Part shown: positions 1-5,834 of the stretch, piece by piece | How positions within the stretch are numbered: the first letter of the stretch is position 1 | Layout of the letters: each line of letters begins with the position of its first letter | Translations under genes and position numbers: made by a program | The notes under the pieces: model-generated | The model's database searches: none | Seen by the model: the letters and a program-made list of their open reading frames with translations, nothing else | What the model was told of the DNA's origin: nothing | Source: Gemmatimonadota bacterium | Lineage (GTDB): Bacteria; Gemmatimonadota; Gemmatimonadetes; Gemmatimonadales; GWC2-71-9 | Assembly (NCBI GenBank): GCA_027294815.1 | Contig: JAPULP010000163.1 | Span: forward strand, 1-7,624 | DNA: 7,624 nt | Reading direction: 5' to 3'

Positions 1-1139
1 ACAGCAAACCCCGTGTACGCATACGCGAAGTTCCCGTCATCCTGTATGCTATCGCCGAATATGGCCGTAGTGTGAAATCCGAAGAATTTCCCGCACACGC
101 CCGGCAAGAAGCTGTCGATGACATCCCACACAACGTCATCCGTATTGACACCCACGAAGCCACTGTCGGCGATGATGTGGGCGTCGAGCGAAATGATCGC
201 TTCGGCGCCAAGTCCGGTGTTCAATTCGGGGAAATTCAGGTCGAACTGAAAATCCTTGAACGCCTGAAAGCCGGTGGTGGGGTTGTTGTCGAGGTCTAAG
301 TCGACGAACACCGACGCGCGTGTAACCCGATCGAGCAACGAGCGTTCTTGTTCGAACTCGAAGAGCCCGTACAGCGTGGCACCCGACCGTGCAAGCGTGG
401 CGCCAAGCATGTTTATGGTGTCGAGGACTTCCGGCTCACCTCCGGAAAAGAAAATCCCCGACGTGTCGGTCGTGACCGCGGTTTGCAACCCACTCAATGT
501 GGTAATGAAACACGCGTTGCCCCCGCTGCCAGCCGGGTTACCAGCTTCGTCCGTAAATCCAGTGACGACCATCTCATAGATCGAAGCCGGCTCCAATAGT
601 TGATCCGGCTGGAACGTGAACAAGGTTTGGTCTGCCGACAACGTTGGGGTGCCCGGAACCGGTCGGGAATTCTGCTTCAACGTGAACGACGCATTCGGAG
701 AGGTCATGACGAGAGGCTCGCCGTACCGCAATTCGATCGCGGTGGTGAGCGCTATGCCCGACTGTTTGTTGAAGGGCGTCGAGCTGACGATCAACGGCCC
801 AGTGTCATCGTGAAATACAGGCACCACGACCGCGTCCGCGATGGATCCCGTGCCGTCGAACGCCATCACCGAGAGCTGGTTCTCCTGGTTGCGCTTGAGC
901 TGTACCGTGAGGCTGAATTGGCCGTTGACGGTATCGGAAACCGTCTCCGACGCGCCGGCTATCGTGACGATCACCGGGGTGTCCGAAGCGGGCTCCCTCG
1001 AGACGGTTCCTCGAACATCGACCGTCGCGGTGAGGATGAACTGCGGAAGGGCCTCGACCGTCAAGGTCAACGTCCCGGAAGGCTCGGTGCCACAACTGAG
1101 CGAGAGCGCAACAACAATTGCCAACAACGAACGCTTCAT
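1..1139 (-). CDS. Putative secreted lipoprotein with Ig-like domains, partial (C-terminus beyond left edge)
   Basis: An open frame of 379 codons runs from the ATG at 1139 off the left edge without a stop, so the protein is incomplete. The N-terminus is a short basic-hydrophobic signal, MKRSLLAIVVALSLSC, with C16 as the probable lipidated cysteine; the lipobox (S-L-S-C) is not canonical. Residues about 18-108 are beta-rich with TVxVRGTVS and TVNGQFSLTVQL segments, like a bacterial Ig-like or carboxypeptidase-regulatory-like fold. Residues about 115-214 (VSSTPFNKQSGIALTTAIELRYGEPL to FTDEAGNPA) resemble the SbsA Ig-like/Big_5 domain. From 215 on I do not recognise the family; it contains VFVDLDLDNNPTTGFQ (277-292), an acidic pattern that could bind calcium. 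Likely cell-envelope or surface located. Function unknown. It is 8 bp after DUF423. Confidence 0.8.
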   Translation of the reverse strand, partial: MKRSLLAIVVALSLSCGTEPSGTLTLTVEALPQFILTATVDVRGTVSREPASDTPVIVTIAGASETVSDTVNGQFSLTVQLKRNQENQLSVMAFDGTGSIADAVVVPVFHDDTGPLIVSSTPFNKQSGIALTTAIELRYGEPLVMTSPNASFTLKQNSRPVPGTPTLSADQTLFTFQPDQLLEPASIYEMVVTGFTDEAGNPAGSGGNACFITTLSGLQTAVTTDTSGIFFSGGEPEVLDTINMLGATLARSGATLYGLFEFEQERSLLDRVTRASVFVDLDLDNNPTTGFQAFKDFQFDLNFPELNTGLGAEAIISLDAHIIADSGFVGVNTDDVVWDVIDSFLPGVCGKFFGFHTTAIFGDSIQDDGNFAYAYTGFA

Positions 1140-1142
1140 CGT

Positions 1143-1150
1143 CCTCCTTA
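1143..1150 (-). promoter_or_regulatory. Strong Shine-Dalgarno overlapping the DUF423 stop
   Basis: TAAGGAGG on the minus strand, with TAA being the DUF423 stop codon. Only 3 bases separate it from the ATG at 1139. It fixes the lipoprotein start and is the best ribosome binding site in the window, suggesting this gene is translated more efficiently than its upstream neighbours. Confidence 0.85.
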
Positions 1151-1561
1151 GGTCTTCGATGGGCCGGACTGCACCGGGATCAGCTTGGGCTGCGATACCA
1201 AACTCCAAAACATGGCCCCCCAACCGATGAGGAAACAGAGCCCGCCAATCGGTGTGATGGCACCCAGCCATCCGATCCCTGTGAAGGCGAGAAGGTAGAG
1301 ACTACCCGAAAAGACGACCGTGCCCGCCACAAAAAAAATCCCAGCCCACCGAAGCAGAGGTGTCGCATGGCTCATCGAAAACACCCCAACCGCCAGGAGG
1401 CCAAACGCATGATACACCTGATACTGGATGGCGGTGTCAAACACGTCGAGCAACTCGCCCGAGATCCGGCCCTCGAGCCCGTGCGCCCCGAACGCCCCGG
1501 CGCCAACCGCGAGCAGGGCCAGCGCGGCCCCAATCGCCGCGAAGACCCGCCCGTTCGTCAC
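1148..1561 (-). CDS. DUF423 family small integral membrane protein
   Basis: A 137-residue, four-helix inner-membrane protein of the DUF423 (YwdK/YgdD-like) family, whose function is unknown. Family signatures are visible in order: GAGAFGAHGL near residues 20-29, IQYQVYHAFGLLAVG in helix 2, GTVVFSGSLYLLAFTG in helix 3 and ITPIGGLCFLIGW in helix 4. The likely start is GTG at 1561, overlapping the DUF2007 stop as GTGA, so the two are probably co-translated. A run of eight T on the coding strand (1331-1338) encodes part of IFFV, and the frame is intact across it. The TAA stop forms the first bases of the next gene's Shine-Dalgarno. Confidence 0.9.
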   Translation of the reverse strand: MTNGRVFAAIGAALALLAVGAGAFGAHGLEGRISGELLDVFDTAIQYQVYHAFGLLAVGVFSMSHATPLLRWAGIFFVAGTVVFSGSLYLLAFTGIGWLGAITPIGGLCFLIGWGAMFWSLVSQPKLIPVQSGPSKT

Positions 1562-1788
1562 GCGGCGTCCTCCGGTTCGGCGTCACCCGGGGGGTTCCCA
1601 AGTGCCGCCCGTGCATGCGGCGCCGCAGCCTCGCCCACGAGAAGCGTTGCTCCCGGGTTGATGGGCCCGTGGAGAATGCCCTCCGTGGACTGAATCACGA
1701 AGGGGATGCCGGCGGCCTCCAGCACGCCGCCCGCCATTTCGGCCTCCGCCTTCGTGTGAAAGTTGCCGATGGCAACTAAATCGCTCAT
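1558..1788 (-). CDS. DUF2007 domain small protein
   Basis: A 76-residue protein resembling the DUF2007 (putative signal-transducing) family: MSDLVAIGNFHTKAEAEMAGGVLEAAGIPF matches the usual pattern of a beta strand, then a helix that moves between subunits or ligands (EAEMAGGVLEAAGI), then FVIQS. A central glycine-rich loop and a LLVGEAAAPHARAAL helix follow, and the acidic/alanine tail looks disordered. It has no signal peptide or membrane segment. Function is unknown; some family members resemble PII-like ferredoxin-fold proteins, but no partner is evident here. It starts 25 bp after the transporter stop, with only a weak purine-rich stretch upstream, and its stop overlaps the next start by 4 bp (GTGA). 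Confidence 0.8.
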   Translation of the reverse strand: MSDLVAIGNFHTKAEAEMAGGVLEAAGIPFVIQSTEGILHGPINPGATLLVGEAAAPHARAALGNPPGDAEPEDAA

Positions 1789-1813
1789 TTGTTGGAATTG
1801 CCGCCGTTTTCAG

Positions 1814-3244
1814 CTATCCAAATCGAATACTGACCACCAAAGTTACCACCAAAATAGCCACGATGTTGAGCCACCAACCCGCCCGCGCCATGTCCACGGA
1901 ACGGATCCGCCCCGACCCAAACACGATCGCGTTGGGAGGGGTCGCCACGGGGAGCATGAAGGCCATCGAAGAGGCCATGGCGGCCACCATCATGAGGGGT
2001 AGGGGCTCGAGGTTCAGTCCGGCCGCAACGCCCGCCATGAGCGGCATGCCCAGCGCCGCGGTGGCCGTGTTGCTGGTCAGTTCGGTGAGCAAGACAAAAA
2101 CTGCCGCCGTTGCCAAGTACACGACGGTGGTAGGGGCACCTCGAAGGCCTTCCAAACGTCCTCCAATCCAATCGGTCAGCCCGCTATCGGCAAACGCGGC
2201 CGCAAGCGCCAGACCACCACCAAAGAGCAGGAGAATGCCCCAGGGGACCTTCTTGGCGGACTCCCAGTTCAAAGCCACCGGGAACCGACCTGTGGGCAAC
2301 GGGATCACGAACAGCAACAGCGCTGCCCCAATCGCGATTCCCGCATCGCTGAGGTTTGGGAGGAGGTCGGTCAAACCCGGGATGCTGACTCCGCCGATGA
2401 GCTTCGGCGCCCGAAGGATCCACGCCAGGGCGGTCAGGGTGAAAACGATGAGGATATACTTTTCGGCCCCGGACAAACGGCCAAGTTGCGCCCGTTCTTT
2501 CGCTACGGTGGATGCCAACTGGGGAAGATCGCCCCGCACATCGAACAGACGAACCAACAGAAACCAACAGACCGCGAGCATTGGAACCGCGGCCAGCATT
2601 CCGACCATCATCCAGCTCCCGAAGCCAACATCGACATTCAACAAATCGCTCGCCGCGCCCGCGAAGATCGCGTTCGGCGGCGTTCCGATGAGCGTTGCAA
2701 CGCCACCGATCGAGCAGGAGTAGGCGATGCCCAGCATGAGCGCCACCGCAAATTTTCCGTTTCCGGGGCCTTCAGCTGTCTCGGCACCCTCCACCACCGC
2801 ACCGGCGACGGGTAACATCATGACGGCGGTCGCGGTGTTCGAGATCCACATGCTCAAAAACGCCGCTGCCAACATGAAGCCCAGGAGGACACGCGGCGCT
2901 TCCGTTCCCGCGATTTGCACCGTTGCCAACGCAAAGCGTTTGTGCAGGTGCCAACGCTCGAGTGTGGCCGCGAGAAAAAAGCCGCCAAGAAACAAAAAGA
3001 TGATGGGGTTGGCATACGATACGGTGACGTCGCCGACGGAGTTGTCGGTGATCAAGGGCAAAGCAATAATGGGGAGGAGAGCCGTCGCCTCGAGCGGCAC
3101 GATCGCGGTGAGCCACCAGAGCGCCATCCACGCAGCCAACCCCGCCACGCGCCAGGCCTCGTCGCCCAGTGCGCCGGGGGGTGGCAACAGCGCCGTCATG
3201 ATTAGCAGGACCGGGCCGGCTGGTAAGATCAGTTTCTTCAGCAC
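1814..3244 (-). CDS. DASS/SLC13-type sodium-coupled carboxylate transporter
   Basis: A 476-residue polytopic inner-membrane protein with about 11-12 hydrophobic segments, the usual size for the divalent anion:sodium symporter family (VcINDY and NaCT relatives), which import dicarboxylates, citrate or sulfate with Na+. Both family signatures are present and related by the internal pseudo-symmetry: SNTATAVMMLP (S135-N136-T137) followed by GTPPNAI (187-193), and SNTATAALGMP (S391-N392-T393) followed by ATPPNAIVFG (435-444). The WMALWWLTAIVPLEATALLP stretch near the N-terminus is also typical. The start is GTG; an in-frame TGA at 3283-3281 prevents a much longer protein. The bases before the GTG are heptamer repeat with no Shine-Dalgarno, so initiation may be weak, coupled or internal (ATG at residue 16). 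The substrate is not determinable; the adjacent amidohydrolase suggests an organic acid. Confidence 0.92.
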   Translation of the reverse strand: MLKKLILPAGPVLLIMTALLPPPGALGDEAWRVAGLAAWMALWWLTAIVPLEATALLPIIALPLITDNSVGDVTVSYANPIIFLFLGGFFLAATLERWHLHKRFALATVQIAGTEAPRVLLGFMLAAAFLSMWISNTATAVMMLPVAGAVVEGAETAEGPGNGKFAVALMLGIAYSCSIGGVATLIGTPPNAIFAGAASDLLNVDVGFGSWMMVGMLAAVPMLAVCWFLLVRLFDVRGDLPQLASTVAKERAQLGRLSGAEKYILIVFTLTALAWILRAPKLIGGVSIPGLTDLLPNLSDAGIAIGAALLLFVIPLPTGRFPVALNWESAKKVPWGILLLFGGGLALAAAFADSGLTDWIGGRLEGLRGAPTTVVYLATAAVFVLLTELTSNTATAALGMPLMAGVAAGLNLEPLPLMMVAAMASSMAFMLPVATPPNAIVFGSGRIRSVDMARAGWWLNIVAILVVTLVVSIRFG

Positions 3245-3334
3245 GACGGTTGTCGGTTGTCGGTTGTGGGGTGTGGGGTGTCAATGCCGAGGCCGATGCG
3301 AATGGCTGCACCAGCAGAATACCCGACAACCGTC
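3245..3334. repeat. 90-bp intergenic element: 12-bp terminal inverted repeats plus heptamer array
   Basis: The arms at 3245-3256 (GACGGTTGTCGG) and 3323-3334 (CCGACAACCGTC) are perfect 12-bp reverse complements. Just inside and overlapping the left arm is a tandem heptamer array. The remaining core, 3283-3322, has no long repeat. The element almost exactly fills the gap between the amidohydrolase stop (TGA 3335-3333) and the transporter GTG (3244). In the transcript the arms could form a 12-bp stem closing a 66-base loop. It may be a small mobile or REP-like unit, an attenuator or processing site, or a chance product of repeat expansion. No U-tract follows, so a standard rho-independent terminator is unlikely. 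Confidence 0.75.
3248..3282. repeat. Five tandem heptamers, consensus GGKTGTS
   Basis: Five consecutive 7-bp units on the plus strand: GGTTGTC, GGTTGTC, GGTTGTG, GGGTGTG, GGGTGTC. There are no interruptions, and changes occur at positions 3 and 7 only. The strand composition is strongly biased (G/T on plus, C/A on minus). Short heptameric arrays between genes are known in several bacterial groups, for example the STRR repeats of cyanobacteria; membership in any named family is not established here. Confidence 0.9.
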
Positions 3335-4190
3335 ACGTCGGTATCAAGGCTAGCGGATTCGTCCGTGTGATCTTCTCCTTCACCTCGTCCGGCAAGTCCA
3401 ATGCCAAAAACTGATCGAGATTCTGCCGCAGGTCTTTGACACCTGGGCTCGGCCAATCGGTTCCCCACACGACTCGGTCTGCGATTTCTTCGAGTCGCGG
3501 GAAATATTCGAGAAGGCGCTTCGGAGGGATTCCCGACAGCTCGAGGTGCACGCTCTTGTGCCGACGTAATATGAAAAACGCTTCGTCCATCCAGAGCGGG
3601 CGTCCGCCGTGCGCCATGACGATGGTGAGATCCGGGAAGTCGATCGCGACGTCGTCGATCTCCATCGGCCTCCCGTACTTGCTTCGCGCCCCGGGAAAGA
3701 TGCTCGTCCCGGTATGAATCAACACCGGTAGTCCCCGATCTTCGCAACGCCGATAGATGCGGCCGAGGTTGTCGAGGCCCATCGTGTGGGCGTTGGCGGG
3801 ATAGAGTTGATGGGGTGGGTGGATCTTGAGGCACCGAATCCCCATGTCGAGCAGTGCCTCGACTTGTCCTTCGGGATCGGTGGTGAACCGCGGGTGCACG
3901 CCACCGAACGGGAGCAGCCGCTCCTTATTTGCCGAAGCATACTCCGCCGCAAACGAATTCGTTTCGTCGGTGAATCCCATGAGGTCGGGACTGGGGTAGT
4001 TGATGAGCCCGACGCGCCAGATGTCGGCCTTGTCGAGTAGGTCCAGCAGGAGTTTGGGATCGTCCATGAGCGCGGCGATACGGTCCCACTCCTGACCTCT
4101 CTGCATGACCTTCAAAACGTCAGGCTTGAGCTGGCGCCACGGTTGGATGTGGACGTGTAGGTCGGAAATGCCAGGGAGTTTAGTAGTCAT
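3333..4190 (-). CDS. Amidohydro_2 family metal-dependent hydrolase or decarboxylase
   Basis: A 285-residue TIM-barrel protein of the Amidohydro_2 (amidohydrolase-related, ACMSD-like) family. Likely metal and catalytic residues are DLHVH near the N-terminus (H12, H14), K122-I-H124, H159 in LIHTGTS, H194 in MAHGGRP and D245 in WGTDWPSPG. There is no signal peptide, so it should be cytosolic. The family includes non-oxidative decarboxylases of aromatic acids, 4-oxalomesaconate hydratases, lactonases and amidohydrolases, and the exact reaction cannot be read from the motifs. It lies 25 bp after the enoyl-CoA hydratase, with no strong Shine-Dalgarno before its ATG. It is followed by a carboxylate transporter, which suggests a carboxylated substrate (inference). 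Its TGA stop is embedded in the edge of the inverted-repeat element at 3245-3334. Confidence 0.85.
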   Translation of the reverse strand: MTTKLPGISDLHVHIQPWRQLKPDVLKVMQRGQEWDRIAALMDDPKLLLDLLDKADIWRVGLINYPSPDLMGFTDETNSFAAEYASANKERLLPFGGVHPRFTTDPEGQVEALLDMGIRCLKIHPPHQLYPANAHTMGLDNLGRIYRRCEDRGLPVLIHTGTSIFPGARSKYGRPMEIDDVAIDFPDLTIVMAHGGRPLWMDEAFFILRRHKSVHLELSGIPPKRLLEYFPRLEEIADRVVWGTDWPSPGVKDLRQNLDQFLALDLPDEVKEKITRTNPLALIPT

Positions 4191-4215
4191 GAAGGTCGGA
4201 AGAGAATGTCCACCA

Positions 4216-4998
4216 TTATCTTCCGGTGAACGTCGGTTGACGCTTGTTCAGGAACGCGTCGACTCCTTCTTCCTTGTCTTCCGAGGCGAAGGCGAGCGAG
4301 AAGAGGGTCACCTCTTGTTTCAAACCCTCGTCGAGTGACGTGCGCATGCTGGTTCGCACGGCTTGCTTGATCAGCCGCAGCGCCACGGGGCTCTTCGAAG
4401 CGATGGTGTCAGCCAGTTCTTTGACCCGTGCTTGCAGTTGATCCGGGGGTACGACCTCGTCGACCAGCCCGATGCGGTGCGCCTCGTCGGCACGGATGAA
4501 GTCTCCCGTGTACAGCATCTTCAACGCGGCGCCCATGCCCACCAGTCGTGGCAAGCGTTGCGTTCCGCCGCCTCCGGGTAAGAGACCGAGATTGATCTCC
4601 GGCTGACCCAGCTTCGCCTTTTCCGAGGCGATCCTGATGTCGCAGGCCAAGGCGAGCTCACATCCACCGCCGAGACAAAAACCATTGATGGCGGCGATGA
4701 TGGGCTTTGGGAATTGGTCCACGGCCAGAAACACGGACGAGTCGGTCATCACCCGGAACTGTTCCACCGGGCTTCTGCCCTCGAATTCGGCTATGTCGGC
4801 GCCCGCTATGAACGATTTCTCGCCGGCGCCGGTGACGATCACCACCCGGATGTCGTCGTTTGCCGCCAAGTCGTCCAACTCCTCCACCAGGCGGCCGCGG
4901 GTGGCGATGTTCAGTGCGTTGAGTTTGTCGGGACGGTTGATCGTGAGCGTCGCGACGTGACCGTCGATCTTCTTGAGAACTACTTGTTCGGTGGCCAT
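4216..4998 (-). CDS. Enoyl-CoA hydratase/isomerase family protein (crotonase)
   Basis: A 260-residue crotonase, probably hydrating a trans-2-enoyl-CoA to the 3-hydroxyacyl-CoA that the preceding dehydrogenase can use. Visible features are the NRPDKLNALN start-of-fold motif (21-30), the oxyanion-hole AGADI segment (65-69), GGGCELA with E114 and QPEINLGLLPGGGGTQRL with E134. These are the two glutamates expected in true hydratases, which argues against an isomerase or hydrolase lacking one of them. The C-terminal KRQPTFTGR ending is typical of short-chain enoyl-CoA hydratases. The ATG lies 19 bp inside the end of the dehydrogenase gene, with a weak AAGGG about 8 bases upstream, so the two are probably translationally coupled. 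PaaF-like or general fatty-acid use are both possible. Confidence 0.93.
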   Translation of the reverse strand: MATEQVVLKKIDGHVATLTINRPDKLNALNIATRGRLVEELDDLAANDDIRVVIVTGAGEKSFIAGADIAEFEGRSPVEQFRVMTDSSVFLAVDQFPKPIIAAINGFCLGGGCELALACDIRIASEKAKLGQPEINLGLLPGGGGTQRLPRLVGMGAALKMLYTGDFIRADEAHRIGLVDEVVPPDQLQARVKELADTIASKSPVALRLIKQAVRTSMRTSLDEGLKQEVTLFSLAFASEDKEEGVDAFLNKRQPTFTGR

Positions 4999-5834
4999 TC
5001 GTAGAACCCTTTTCCGGTTTTCTTCCCAAGCTCCCCCGCTGCGACCTTGTCCCGCAGCAGGGCAGGAGGTTCGTAGTGAGGTTGCCCGAGTTCTTGGTGT
5101 AAGTATTCAGCGATCGCTAATCGTACGTCGAGTCCAACGAGATCCGATACCTTGAGCGGTCCCATGGGGTGACCGTATCCCAACTCGAGCGCCTTGTCGA
5201 TGTCTTCGGGTTTTGCTACGCCTTGCTCGACCATCCGCATCGCTTCCAATCCCAACACGACACCGAGACGCGACGACGCGAATCCGGGGGAGTCGGTGAC
5301 GACGATCGGTTGCTTCCCCATCTCTATGGTGATCTCGCGTGCGCGTTCGATCACGTCGGAGTCGGTTTGCTCGTGACGCACCAACTCCACCAACTTCATG
5401 ATATGCACCGGATTGAAGAAGTGCATGCCCAGCACGCGACCGGGCCGTTTGGTCACTGCGGCAATCGATGTCACGGAAAGCGAGGAGGTGTTTGTCGCGA
5501 GGATGGCCGATGGGAGCGTTGATGAATCCAATCGCACAAACAGCTCGCGTTTGACCGCCAGGTCTTCGATCACAGCCTCGATGACCAAGTCAGCGCCCGA
5601 CACGGCGGCTTCCATTTCCTCGATCATGGCAAGGCGTGCCAGTGCGTTCCGAGCATCCTGTGCCGAGATTTTGCCTCGCTCGACACTCCCGTCGAGGTTT
5701 TTTTGTATTCTGCCCGCGGCAGCGGTCAACGCATCAACGTTGGTATCGGTGAGGGCGGTCTCGTAGCCTGCCAGGGCCGCCACTTGCGCGATACCGTGCC
5801 CCATCGTCCCGGCTCCCACCACGGCCACATTCAT
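4980..5834 (-). CDS. 3-hydroxybutyryl-CoA dehydrogenase (HBD/PaaH type)
   Basis: A 284-residue NAD-dependent 3-hydroxyacyl-CoA dehydrogenase of usual length, oxidising a (3S)-3-hydroxyacyl-CoA to the 3-oxoacyl-CoA. The N-terminal Rossmann domain has GAGTMGHG at residues 7-14 and an acidic residue, D30, at the end of strand two, favouring NAD over NADP. NTSS (115-118), the catalytic pair H138 in MHFFNP and E150 in KLVEL, and a C-terminal helical domain ending GKGFYEWP are present. The segment usually read as PGFxxNRL is PGFASSRL here, with serine at 188 in place of the common Asn. The ATG at 5834 is preferred over a longer open frame (to 5933), because translation from it begins directly with the NAD-binding strand (MNVAVVGAG) and it overlaps the GDPD stop by 4 bp. 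It overlaps the downstream hydratase by 19 bp. A PaaH-like role in aromatic-CoA degradation is inferred from context. Confidence 0.93.
   Translation of the reverse strand: MNVAVVGAGTMGHGIAQVAALAGYETALTDTNVDALTAAAGRIQKNLDGSVERGKISAQDARNALARLAMIEEMEAAVSGADLVIEAVIEDLAVKRELFVRLDSSTLPSAILATNTSSLSVTSIAAVTKRPGRVLGMHFFNPVHIMKLVELVRHEQTDSDVIERAREITIEMGKQPIVVTDSPGFASSRLGVVLGLEAMRMVEQGVAKPEDIDKALELGYGHPMGPLKVSDLVGLDVRLAIAEYLHQELGQPHYEPPALLRDKVAAGELGKKTGKGFYEWPPNK

Noticed and set aside
72..1151. Several plus-strand open frames opposite the lipoprotein gene
   Set aside because: The minus strand carries one uninterrupted frame from a strong ribosome binding site, with a signal peptide and Ig-like motifs. 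The plus frames overlap each other and have no motifs.
1331..1338. Run of eight identical bases in DUF423 as a phase-variation or frameshift site
   Set aside because: The frame encodes the expected IFFV of the family across the run and no second-frame product is plausible. It is an ordinary Phe-Phe homopolymer, though a spot for sequencing error.
1863..2723. Long plus-strand open frame (286 codons) opposite the transporter
   Set aside because: It is antisense to a well-supported DASS gene. Its product is rich in R, P, S and A, with no recognisable motif or ribosome binding site; this is typical of mirror frames in GC-rich coding sequence.
3283..3322. Rho-independent terminator after the amidohydrolase
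   Set aside because: Only a 4-bp stem (GCTG/CAGC) was found inside the core, and neither it nor the 12-bp outer stem is followed by a T-run on the coding strand.
2727..3353. Plus-strand open frame (208 codons) crossing the intergenic repeat
   Set aside because: Mostly antisense to the transporter N-terminal half and continuing through the heptamers. The composition is that of a shadow frame and the apparent length is a by-product of codon bias.
3238..3834. Minus-strand alternative frame containing GYSAG, which resembles a lipase nucleophile elbow
   Set aside because: The GYSAG falls in the intergenic element and the upstream part is out of frame with the real amidohydrolase gene. The sequence is Arg-rich with no alpha/beta-hydrolase pattern around it.
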